Positions 41,346 through 49,764 of a stretch of DNA of 64,000 nt are shown one piece after another. Both the position numbers and the translations under genes were made by a program. Position 1 is the first letter of the stretch; every line of letters begins with the position of its first letter. The notes under the pieces are model-generated. The model was given only the letters and a program-made list of their open reading frames with translations. It had not been told where the DNA came from and did no database searches. The stretch covers positions 1,474,275 to 1,538,274 of the forward strand of contig NZ_OX241534.1 in assembly GCF_945836005.1 (NCBI RefSeq), given 5' to 3'. The DNA comes from Candidatus Nitrosacidococcus sp. I8 (GTDB lineage Bacteria; Pseudomonadota; Gammaproteobacteria; Nitrosococcales; Nitrosococcaceae).

Positions 41346-41498
41346 AACCCCCTAATGTACCTGAATGAAGGCTTCAGGAATAGCTAATTAGAAACTTTAT
41401 GAAAGGCACTTATCTGAGTTAAGCGGTTATTTTATTCTCTATATCAATGAGATGGTAGAATGATTGAAACCCATTTTACGCATAAAAAGGATATAAAT

Positions 41499-43595
41499 AT
41501 GAAAACAGATAATTGCTCTATCAGTGATGTTTTAGAGAAAAACTCTACTTCTTTTTTCATCCCACCTTTCCAGAGATCTTACGCTTGGGGTAAGACTGAA
41601 ATTGAGCGCTTTTTCGATGATATGCTACGAATTATAGAATCAGAGCTAGATCCGAAACAGATCGATAAGCTCGAACATTTTTTTGGAACTCTTGTAATTA
41701 AAAATGAAAATGAAGTGCTTGCCACAAAATCTATTGTAGTAGATGGACAACAGCGACTTACCACTACCTTATTATTTTTAATTGCATTACGGGATTTAGA
41801 AAAAGATACAAATAAACAAAATCTTATCACCCAAAGGTATCTGATTAATAGTACCTCTACTTTTCAAGACAAGATAAAACTAAAACAAGTCTCTAAAGAT
41901 TGGGAAGCATATAAAGCCCTAGTAAACAAAGAATCCCCTGAACAACTCGGAATTATTTGTAATGCCTATGGGCAATTTGCCAATTTAATAAAAAAACAAG
42001 CTCGACCAGAAATTGAACTTGAGCACTATATCACTGCCATCAGAAGAATGAATGTTGCGGTAATTTCCCTAGATGAACGACCCTACAAAGGCGAAGATCC
42101 GCAAATTATCTTCGAAACCCTAAATTCACTAGGTAAACCGCTTACCCTTTCAGATTTAGTAAGAAATTTTATTTTGCTTAATATGAAGAGCGATGATCAA
42201 GCAAGAATCTATGAGCAGATTTGGTACCCTAAAATTGAATCTATCCTAGGGGATCATATCTCGCATTTTTTCCGTGACTATTTACAATATAAAGTATCAC
42301 GCTTAATTAAAGTAGTCAGCGATAACAATACAAAAGAGATCTATCATCAGTTTAGAGGTTTTGTAAATAAAGAATTTACTGATCGTAGTCAATTTATTGG
42401 CGATATTATCCAGTATGTAAATTGGTATCACTGGATAATTAATACAAATCCAAAAGAGATTGGCCAAATCGCTCACAGTGCTGGCAATGACAAAGAAATA
42501 AAAGAATTACTTAGAAATATCTTCCATGATATCAAAAGCGATCCTTTTAAACCCTTTGTTTTAGGATTGTTGGAGTACCACCAAGATAAAGAAAAAGCAG
42601 TACATTTAAGCGATGATAAGCTCATTTCTATTTTGAAAATAATTTGTACTTACTTAATTCGTAGAAGAACTCTAGGACTAACTCAAGGAGAAAATAAAGA
42701 GATAGTTTTATTAAGTCACCGTATTGAAGAATTAGCCGATGAAAGTACCTCTATGCTTGAGCTACTCTCAAATATGCCATATAACGCAAGGCTGCCTAAT
42801 GATGGGGAAATTAAAAAAAGACTTCAAGAAATGGATTTTTACAATAGCGTAAAAAACTACGGAAAATTCATTTTTGGAAAAATAGAAAAATGTAACACAA
42901 AAGGAGTTGTTAATTTTCGTAATTCAAAAATTACTATTGAGCATATTATGCCACAAAAATTAAATAAAACATGGGAACAGGAATTAGGGGATAATTTTTC
43001 TGAAATCCATAAAAAATATCTTCATAATATTGGGAATCTAACTATTACAGAATTCAATTCTGAAATGGGTAATAAATCATTTACCGAAAAAAAAGAAAAA
43101 TTTAATCAATCTGCACTATACTTTCGGCTCGATATTATTAATCAGGAAAAATGGAATGAAGAAAGTATCTTAGCTCATCAAAATAGTATGATCACTTGGT
43201 TCTTGAATACATTTTCTTTACCTGATAAATATAAGGAAAAAGATAATTGGAAGATTAACTCATCTACTACTAAGACAAATACCTTTTCACCCCTTGATGA
43301 AGAGGCAGGTGAGATTGCAACAGGGAATAAGCCTGAAAAAGTGAGTATTGATGGCACTGAATACCCTACTAAATCATGGCAAGATGCTTTTTTAGCATTC
43401 CTTCTCTATATTAGAAATAGCTCAGAATTTGATTTTGAAATTATATTAAATAATCAAAATGATCTCTTTGGAAGAGAAAACATCATAGTAAAATGGGTTG
43501 CTTTTCAGGATTTGGTTGAAAATGAAAATGAAAATGATTTAGAAAAAAATATAAAACCTTCACAGGGAAGTTTTGGCATGAAGAAACAAATCTAA
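41499..43595 (+). CDS. GmrSD-like DUF262/DUF1524 nuclease, frameshifted near the 3' end
   Basis: Fusion of DUF262 and DUF1524 as in type IV restriction GmrSD and related defence nucleases. I prefer the ATG at 41499 with AAGGA 7 bp upstream over the ATG at 41460; residue numbers here count from 41460. DUF262 motifs are IPPFQRSYAWG (34-44) and VDGQQRL (94-100). The HNH-type nuclease is EHIMPQ with His495 and HNIGNL with His522-Asn523. At T4 (43571-43574) one extra T would extend the frame through WHEETNLSD to a stop at 43715-43717. That longer end looks native, with codons like those upstream. Confidence 0.82.
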   Translation: MKTDNCSISDVLEKNSTSFFIPPFQRSYAWGKTEIERFFDDMLRIIESELDPKQIDKLEHFFGTLVIKNENEVLATKSIVVDGQQRLTTTLLFLIALRDLEKDTNKQNLITQRYLINSTSTFQDKIKLKQVSKDWEAYKALVNKESPEQLGIICNAYGQFANLIKKQARPEIELEHYITAIRRMNVAVISLDERPYKGEDPQIIFETLNSLGKPLTLSDLVRNFILLNMKSDDQARIYEQIWYPKIESILGDHISHFFRDYLQYKVSRLIKVVSDNNTKEIYHQFRGFVNKEFTDRSQFIGDIIQYVNWYHWIINTNPKEIGQIAHSAGNDKEIKELLRNIFHDIKSDPFKPFVLGLLEYHQDKEKAVHLSDDKLISILKIICTYLIRRRTLGLTQGENKEIVLLSHRIEELADESTSMLELLSNMPYNARLPNDGEIKKRLQEMDFYNSVKNYGKFIFGKIEKCNTKGVVNFRNSKITIEHIMPQKLNKTWEQELGDNFSEIHKKYLHNIGNLTITEFNSEMGNKSFTEKKEKFNQSALYFRLDIINQEKWNEESILAHQNSMITWFLNTFSLPDKYKEKDNWKINSSTTKTNTFSPLDEEAGEIATGNKPEKVSIDGTEYPTKSWQDAFLAFLLYIRNSSEFDFEIILNNQNDLFGRENIIVKWVAFQDLVENENENDLEKNIKPSQGSFGMKKQI

Positions 43596-43801
43596 GCGAC
43601 TCAACCCTTCTTATTCATATCAATATATCTGCTGCAACTTGTGTAAATAGATTAGCAAGTGTTATGAACAAGTACGGGCTACCAAAAAATTTTATTGAAA
43701 TAACATTAAAGCGTTAATAATTTTTTTCTAGCTAAACTGCTTGTAAAATCCAAAGCCATACAATCCTAACAAACCATCTCCAACCTAAATAAATATTAAA
43801 A

Positions 43802-44668
43802 ATGGATGTGTATTTTAAATATAAATATGATGAGCTGTTTAATCCTACCCTGCAGGCACTGAAAAATCTGGGTAACTCTGGATCGGTTAGTGAAATTGAA
43901 GCAGAAATTATTAAAATTCTGCAGCTTAGTAACAATGAAGTAGATGAAATTTTGAGAGGGAGTACCACTAAACTAGCCTGTAGACTCTCTTGGGCAAGAT
44001 ACTATCTTAAAGATTATGGATTACTAGAAAATTCTTCGCAGGATATTTGGTCTTTAACAGATAAAGGACATAAAGTTACTCAAGTAGATCCAGAAGAAGT
44101 AAAGCGATTTATCAAGCAAAATAACCAGCAAATAGTTAAAGAAAAAGCTCAAATATCAGAAGAATCAAATAGTAGTTCTAACAATCAAATTGATGAAGTA
44201 AATGAGCTTACTTGGCAAGATCAGCTCCTAGAAACTATCAAGAAAATTACTCCTGATCAATTTGAAAAGTTGTGTCAACGGCTACTCAGGGAACTTGGAT
44301 TTAAAAATGTGGTAGTAACTGGAAAATCTAATGATGGGGGGATTGATGGCAAAGGGATTTTAAGGATTGGTCATGTTTTATCCTTTCATATAGTATTTCA
44401 AGCCAAAAGATACCAAGGCACTGTTTCTTCCTCAGTGGTGCGGGATTTTAGGGGATCAATGGAAGGTCGAGCAGAAAAAGGCTTAATTATGACCACGGGG
44501 GTATTTAGTCTTGAAGCTCAAAAAGAAGCAGAAAGACCAGGGGCAAAACAAATTGATTTGATAGATGGTAATGAGTTTATAGAACGACTCAAGGAACTAG
44601 GATTAGGGGTAGAAATTGAAATGGTAGAAAAAGTAAGCATTAAACAAGATTGGTTTAAAAACTTATAG
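43802..44668 (+). CDS. Mrr-like restriction endonuclease
   Basis: A 288-residue protein with Mrr layout. Residues 1-95 look like the Mrr N-terminal winged helix, then a Ser/Asn-rich linker to about 135, then the catalytic domain. The PD-(D/E)xK site is seen as Asp182 in NDGGIDG and Gln200-x-Lys202 in VFQAKRY, the QxK variant typical of Mrr. Such enzymes cut methylated or otherwise modified DNA. It follows the GmrSD-like gene on the same strand, an apparent defence pair. Confidence 0.87.
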   Translation: MDVYFKYKYDELFNPTLQALKNLGNSGSVSEIEAEIIKILQLSNNEVDEILRGSTTKLACRLSWARYYLKDYGLLENSSQDIWSLTDKGHKVTQVDPEEVKRFIKQNNQQIVKEKAQISEESNSSSNNQIDEVNELTWQDQLLETIKKITPDQFEKLCQRLLRELGFKNVVVTGKSNDGGIDGKGILRIGHVLSFHIVFQAKRYQGTVSSSVVRDFRGSMEGRAEKGLIMTTGVFSLEAQKEAERPGAKQIDLIDGNEFIERLKELGLGVEIEMVEKVSIKQDWFKNL

Positions 44669-44681
44669 AGAATAGTTTTTC

Positions 44682-44712
44682 AAAAAAAAGGCTGAAGAAC
44701 ATACCCCAGCCT
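44682..44712 (-). terminator. rho-independent terminator on the minus strand
   Basis: On the minus strand AGGCTG and CAGCCT pair across a 12-base loop and are followed by eight T. It ends the run from the truncated secreted-protein copy and lies 13 bp past the opposing mrr stop. Confidence 0.6.
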
Positions 44713-44734
44713 CATCAAATAAATAGAGAATATT

Positions 44735-45112
44735 TATTTTAAACTCACTAAGAAGCCCCAGCCCCACAAAAAGCGATTCCGGCATCGATCCAACCCTCAT
44801 CAAGCAGAGGTTCCAGTACCGAGCGATCGGACACATAACGAAAACCGGACTCTTTACCTTGAGCAGGACCATTATTGTAGGCATGGTATATTGGAGTATA
44901 AGAATCAGGGCATACTTGAGTCCCATCAGTGATTTGAGCAGGAATTGCCATAAAGGGATACTTCTCAAAATTCCATCGAGGGGTATTCTCTGGAGTTTGA
45001 GCTTGTAGATCTAAGAGCTGATTACATTCACTCGGAGAAATAGTCCAATAATGACTATTAGGTCCGGGGTTGAGGGATTCATAAAATTAGCACACATAAG
45101 CCCCCATACTAC
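44735..45112 (-). pseudogene. truncated 3' copy of the secreted Asp-box/DUF5648-like gene
   Basis: These 378 bp align without gaps to 49752-50129, the 3' end of the intact secreted-protein gene, at about 90% identity by hand count. The reading frame is kept (SHYWTISPSECNQLL through GIAFCGAGAS, stop at 44748), except that a CAG is replaced by TAA near 45088-45090. Only the last ~120 residues remain; the 5' part has been replaced by the restriction module. No start site is seen. It is a paralogue, since a fresh target duplication would be identical. Confidence 0.88.
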
Positions 45113-45159
45113 AGGGTATTATCATCCATTATTTTCGATCTCATCATGATGTGTTGGCT

Positions 45160-45220
45160 GGTAGCTCTTTTGCATTTTTAGTCTGGCTTTGTGCGGTTGG
45201 AAAAATGCAAATATACTACC
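45160..45220. repeat. imperfect palindrome at the end of the restriction module
   Basis: Two 20-base arms (45160-45179 and 45201-45220) pair: GGTAG with CTACC outside and TTTGCATTTTT with AAAAATGCAAA inside, with a 4-base mismatch between them and a 21-base loop. It lies between the truncated paralogue and the Z1 gene stop. It may be a recombination or terminator element and could mark the edge of the inserted DNA. Confidence 0.55.
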
Positions 45221-45236
45221 AAAAGTAGTGGGTGTT

Positions 45237-47129
45237 TCAACCTTTCACATCGTAAAAACAAGCATCGCCGGGGAACTTAATGTTAGGTATCCAAAACGGT
45301 TTCCCTTTCCAACCTTTTGAAGTTTGTCCGTTCACACGATACAAAGTCAGAACTAATGCCCTGTTGAGTTTGTCGCCAATTTTTCTGTCAGTAGGCGATA
45401 GTAATGTTCCTGTACCGCTTGAAATATCTCTGTCCCTGCGAATGATTAAATAACATTTCGTACTTGGTCTTTTTACGCTTAACGATTGTACGCAATTATT
45501 AAATTTCTCATTGTCCCAATCTTCTATGTCCGTACTGCCAACATGTTTTAAAAGTTGTTGAATGGTGACAAACGTTGTGTTTTCTATTTCTTTTTCGTTT
45601 TTGTAAGATGATAACAGTTCGTCAACTTGTTCAGCGTTGTTTTCAAGTGGATTATTTGGAAAGAAGTTTACACCTCCCGCAACAAAATTCAAAAACTCGT
45701 TATCAACAACATTTTTACGAGTAGGTCGTATGTTTTTAGGGTAAATCAACTGTATTCCGTCCAAGCCAAACTCTTCTATTTGTTTTATCAGAACACGGTT
45801 TGAGTTGTTTAATTCCGTGAATAATCTATGCAAAGTTGGCGGAATATAAATTCTCATCAAGCCTGCGCCTCTATCATAACCGAACATTCGAGAATGTTGC
45901 CAAAACGTGTCTGCTTGTGGTGTTTTTGATTTACGACAATAATAAATAGTTTGTAGTTTTGATATTGTTATTCCTCTGCCTAAACTGTTTCCGCCAACGA
46001 TAATATTATATCCTTTGTTATAATCTACCTCTATTGAAGATGTTGAATTTAGTATAACAGTCTTGATTTTTTGCTCGAATAATAACGAAGTTATCTGTTG
46101 TTTTATGTCCTCAAAATTTGTTATGTCGGGTTTTGACATTTGTAAATCAAGCCATGCCCTACGTAGATTGTCTTCAAATATTGTACTTTCCGTTTCTAAT
46201 TCTTCAAGTAGGAAATTCAAATGTTCCCCAATTTTGTTTGCAAAAATTTCGTGATCATTTATTCTTACGCTTGGGTGAATTAGAAAATTACAAGTGTCTT
46301 GTTTACTTTCATTACAATATGCACAAACTACAAGAAACGACATTAAACTATCTCGTAATCCCTGCGGTATAAATTCGCTTTCCTGTTTTACTTTATCTAA
46401 TTCGTTTTCTTCAGTGTAGCGAATGCAATAAGATGTCGGTTCTGCATAGAAAAAATCGCCACCTAAATAATTGTCGCCCGGTTTAAAATAATTTACAAAT
46501 GCAGGTTTCCAACCCGAAATTTCAGATTGCAAAAGTATTGATTGTGGTGTTGCTGTAACTTGAAAATAAATGCTGCTGCTTGCTAAATCTTTGATTGAGG
46601 CAAGATGATTATTGATTGTACTTACTCGTTTCTTATTTATCAATGTATTCAAACTTGCTGCATCTGCCTCATCATCTACAATAACAATAGGATTTGATGA
46701 ACAATAATTAGAAGAAGATAAATGATTACGCCATTTTTTGAGAACATTTGTATTCTTTTTAAGAACGACAAGAATAGTTTTTTTCATTTCTGAATTAAAA
46801 AACGGCACATCATCATACTCACCAAAGACATCAAATGTTGTCAGACTGCTGATTGCTCTTTCGTAGGTTTGTTTTTGTAAATAAACATTGTCAGTCGTAA
46901 GCATTAGAAAAATAGGAAAACACTCATCTGCTAATTTTGCAATTATGCCTAATGTTTGGGCAGTTTTTCCACTCTGAACATTGCCTAATAAAAGACCGTT
47001 AATGTTGTTTGTATAATCAAAGTGTTGTTGAATATTTGAATAAACAGAAGTTGATGTATCTATAATTGTTCTTACAAGACCTTGATTGTCAATTTTATTT
47101 GTATATTCTGATAAATTACTAACACCCAT
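45237..47129 (-). CDS. Z1-domain ATPase/helicase-like protein of a restriction system
   Basis: A 630-residue P-loop protein. Walker A GNVQSGKT is at 49-56, Walker B VDDEAD at 151-156, and motif III-like VTATPQS at 191-197. The Z1 region follows; RGITISKLQTIYYCRK and the arginine-finger-like QHSRMFGYDRG sit near 385-420. Z1 proteins are known from predicted restriction systems, where they are thought to act as DNA-dependent motors. It begins 4 bp after the nuclease stop, so the three genes form one operon. Confidence 0.82.
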   Translation of the reverse strand: MGVSNLSEYTNKIDNQGLVRTIIDTSTSVYSNIQQHFDYTNNINGLLLGNVQSGKTAQTLGIIAKLADECFPIFLMLTTDNVYLQKQTYERAISSLTTFDVFGEYDDVPFFNSEMKKTILVVLKKNTNVLKKWRNHLSSSNYCSSNPIVIVDDEADAASLNTLINKKRVSTINNHLASIKDLASSSIYFQVTATPQSILLQSEISGWKPAFVNYFKPGDNYLGGDFFYAEPTSYCIRYTEENELDKVKQESEFIPQGLRDSLMSFLVVCAYCNESKQDTCNFLIHPSVRINDHEIFANKIGEHLNFLLEELETESTIFEDNLRRAWLDLQMSKPDITNFEDIKQQITSLLFEQKIKTVILNSTSSIEVDYNKGYNIIVGGNSLGRGITISKLQTIYYCRKSKTPQADTFWQHSRMFGYDRGAGLMRIYIPPTLHRLFTELNNSNRVLIKQIEEFGLDGIQLIYPKNIRPTRKNVVDNEFLNFVAGGVNFFPNNPLENNAEQVDELLSSYKNEKEIENTTFVTIQQLLKHVGSTDIEDWDNEKFNNCVQSLSVKRPSTKCYLIIRRDRDISSGTGTLLSPTDRKIGDKLNRALVLTLYRVNGQTSKGWKGKPFWIPNIKFPGDACFYDVKG

Positions 47130-47133
47130 TTTA

Positions 47134-48153
47134 TTAAAATTCGATTAACCATAAATTAGGGTCGTTAGTTGCGGACAACTTCATTTCGCTTCTTCCGTAT
47201 TGTAATAAAACATTTTCAGTTACAGGCGTTCCCATTGTAAGTGCATTTTTCTGTTCCAATTTACCTTTTATCCACTTGCCTAAAACTAATAAGTCATCAG
47301 CAGAACGAAGGTTTTTACCATAATCGCCCGTAGTTTTACAACTAAAACGCCAACCATCGTCTGTTACGACATCAAAAGTTCGTTTTACTGGATAATTTGG
47401 TTGCCGTGTTATAGTTACTGGCACTATAATTTCGACTTCATACCAAGGTCGAGGCATTTCAAAACCTCTTTGATTTATTCTACCTTTCCCAAAATAAACA
47501 TTTAGGTTACTCTTTGCTTCTGTTTTCATTGGAATATCAAAAGAAACATCAGTCTTTGTATTCCATATTTGAGTATGTTCTGTCGGATTTAACTTTTTTA
47601 CACCATAATGATTTTCTAATAGTTCATTGTTTTCATTAAATTTATCAATTTGAAAATCTGTAATTGGCTTGCCGAGCTTACCGAATAAATCTCGAATAGA
47701 TTTATCTATTGTTTTAGCGTTGTCTTGCTCAAAAAAGCAATCCGCCTCATAAATTTTATTTGCTGATAAAAGGCTGCTTAAATTAGATGAGCCTATAATC
47801 GCACTAAAACATTGTTTTGTATCGCAAAACGAATACATCTTTCCGTGAAATCGCACTGCATTTGATAAGTATACAATACCTCTGTTTTGCTCTTGTAAAG
47901 TTTCATTCAATGCCAAAGCACAATCAAATTGTTGTTTTGTGAAGCCGTCAAAGTAGTGCATACCAATTAGCATTTCAACATGAGGTTTCTCATTCACTTC
48001 AGCCATTTTCTTTAATTCAATCAAAGAAGCAGAAGAAATAAATCCTGTGGCAATTCTGATTAGTTCGGCTTTTGCCAAATTCTCAAGCCAAACCTTTGGC
48101 GTTGTTCCGTTTGAAAATTTTGCAGGTTGATGATTCGACAGTAATAATTCCAT
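47134..48153 (-). CDS. PLD-type restriction endonuclease, NgoFVII/BfiI-like
   Basis: A 339-residue protein. Residues 1-160 form a phospholipase-D nuclease domain with one HxK motif: His103 and Lys105 in FHGKMYS, then GSSNLS at 121-126. This is the layout of metal-independent BfiI-type enzymes, which dimerise to build one active site. The C-terminal part, about 200-339, fits a B3-like DNA-binding domain. Family resemblance to NgoFVII is by recall. It lies 10 bp after the methyltransferase and is the likely cutting subunit. Confidence 0.8.
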   Translation of the reverse strand: MELLLSNHQPAKFSNGTTPKVWLENLAKAELIRIATGFISSASLIELKKMAEVNEKPHVEMLIGMHYFDGFTKQQFDCALALNETLQEQNRGIVYLSNAVRFHGKMYSFCDTKQCFSAIIGSSNLSSLLSANKIYEADCFFEQDNAKTIDKSIRDLFGKLGKPITDFQIDKFNENNELLENHYGVKKLNPTEHTQIWNTKTDVSFDIPMKTEAKSNLNVYFGKGRINQRGFEMPRPWYEVEIIVPVTITRQPNYPVKRTFDVVTDDGWRFSCKTTGDYGKNLRSADDLLVLGKWIKGKLEQKNALTMGTPVTENVLLQYGRSEMKLSATNDPNLWLIEF

Positions 48154-48163
48154 AGGTAAAGTA

Positions 48164-49240
48164 TTAAGCAGTTATCATTGCCAATCGTTCAGAAAAAGGC
48201 ATTGCAATAAGATCTTTCCTTAACTGCTTCAAATCAGTTGTTTTGTATTTATCCATAAAAAGAGGTAGAAGGGTTTTTGCCAATTCTTCAACTCCTTTTG
48301 GTGGGACAGCATTTCCAATTTGTCTCCGTACTTCTGTTGTAGACCCCTCAAAAACGAAATCATCAGGGAAAGATTGTAATCTTGCTCTTTCTCTATTTGT
48401 TAATGCTCGTGGTTCGGGATAGTGATAGCCCCAAGTTCCACCACCACCTGCTGCAATAATCGTTTTTGCAGGTTCATCAAGTTTTAGCCTGCGATAAACG
48501 TGACTTATCAAGCCTTTTACATAAAGAGGGTGGTTTTTTGGTATATCTGTGAAATTTCCACCCTCTGGAATTAGGCTTAACATTTCACGAGTTTTGTCCG
48601 TTATTCTCAAAAGTTCGTTATTGTATTTAGTTTTTTCAACCCCTTTTAATGCTTCTCCTGCTGTAAAATATGGTTTTCCGTTTTCTATTCCGTGAGTTGG
48701 TTGTGGGTGTTCAAATTCAAAACCTGTATCCACTCTAATTCCGACAATCAAAACCCTTTCTCTAAACTGTGGCACTCCGTACTCTGCAAATTTATAAAGC
48801 TTGGGAATAACAACATAACCCGGTTTGATTTTATCAAAGTCCTCTATGATTTGTTGAATTGCTTTTTTCTCGTTTGCTGTCAACAGCCCTTTTACGTTTT
48901 CAGCGACAAAGACTTTTGGTTTTTTCGCATCAACAAAACGTAAAAAACTTTTGTATAAATTTCCTCTTTCGCCTTTAAGTCCAGGTTGTTTCCAAATCAT
49001 AGAAAAATCTTGGCAAGGGAAACCACCCAATATTAGATCGCAATCAGGAATAGATTTGTCTGTATAAGGGTCAATCTCTTCAATATCTTTTTCAACGATG
49101 ATGTCGCCAAAATTTTTCTTAAAAGTTTCGCAAGCCCAATGAGCAAAGTCATTAGCCCAAACAGTTTCATAGCCTTGATTGTGAAAACCAAGGTCAAGCC
49201 CGCCACATCCTGAAAAGAGGGACACTATTTTAGGTTTCAA
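48164..49240 (-). CDS. DNA (cytosine-5) methyltransferase
   Basis: A 358-residue C5 methyltransferase. Motif I is LFSGCGGLDLGF, motif IV GGFPCQDFS with catalytic Cys76, motif VI AENVKGL, motif VIII QFRERVLIVG and motif X RRQIGNAVPP. The target-recognition region between VIII and IX spans only about 130 residues. It is the first gene of the minus-strand module and would protect host DNA from the PLD nuclease. The recognition sequence cannot be read from it. Confidence 0.95.
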   Translation of the reverse strand: MKPKIVSLFSGCGGLDLGFHNQGYETVWANDFAHWACETFKKNFGDIIVEKDIEEIDPYTDKSIPDCDLILGGFPCQDFSMIWKQPGLKGERGNLYKSFLRFVDAKKPKVFVAENVKGLLTANEKKAIQQIIEDFDKIKPGYVVIPKLYKFAEYGVPQFRERVLIVGIRVDTGFEFEHPQPTHGIENGKPYFTAGEALKGVEKTKYNNELLRITDKTREMLSLIPEGGNFTDIPKNHPLYVKGLISHVYRRLKLDEPAKTIIAAGGGGTWGYHYPEPRALTNRERARLQSFPDDFVFEGSTTEVRRQIGNAVPPKGVEELAKTLLPLFMDKYKTTDLKQLRKDLIAMPFSERLAMITA

Positions 49241-49751
49241 TGCTCAATCTCCTATTACTTAGTGAGGTGGAAAGATTGTGCCTAGCCAGCCGAAAGTAAT
49301 CCTGTTAGCCTAAACACTGCTACAAAATATACAGCAACTCAGAATATGTGATCCATAGTTTTATTGAATTCATCTGTCTCAGATTGCTCTGGTTCAGAAC
49401 GTATTTCTCTGATTTCAGGCATAGGTACAGCCTAGCTCTATCTATTGCAGCCATTAATGCTGCCCTTCTTATCTGCGTATCCTTAATTTCTCCTATTTGT
49501 CTTAAGGTTTTGGAATTGATTGTTTTCTGTTCTAGCATGTCTAACTGTTGCTCTAAGTCATGATATTTTCTCCTGTTTGCTACTTGATTAATATTTGATT
49601 AAAACTCTTACTTATAAGCCTATCTAGCTTAATATTAAAGGGAAAATGAGTAAGTAGAGTGTATCTAGACTAATGATTTATCCCCAGATTCCTTAAATTG
49701 TTTAAGAAATAAGGGGATTTTATAGCCCCTTATATTAAAGTTAGAAAAGAC
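49241..49751. other. long non-coding gap upstream of the restriction module
   Basis: No confident gene is seen. A minus-strand frame from about 49600 to 49320 is open (QQLDMLEQKTINSKTLRQ, helical and polar) but matches nothing that I know. It has no good ribosome site and may be a gene remnant. The module's promoter should lie near 49241-49320. The secreted protein's terminator is at 49709-49733. Confidence 0.35.
49709..49733 (-). terminator. likely terminator of the secreted-protein operon
   Basis: On the minus strand ATAAGGGG and CCCCTTAT pair perfectly over a 9-base loop, followed by TTTCTT. It lies 32 bp after the stop of the secreted protein gene. The T-run is interrupted by one C, so strength is uncertain. 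Confidence 0.45.
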
Positions 49752-49764
49752 TATTTTAAACTAA

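Noticed and set aside
44735-45112. Target-site duplication made by a transposon
   Set aside because: The copies differ at about one base in ten and are far longer than any target duplication; no transposase or terminal inverted repeats were found.
45100-45240. Integron attC site next to the restriction module
   Set aside because: The core GTTRRRY and RYYYAAC boxes could not be placed, and no integrase gene is in the window.
49320-49538. A 72-codon minus-strand gene
   Set aside because: No ribosome site or known similarity; treated as a possible remnant within the gap.
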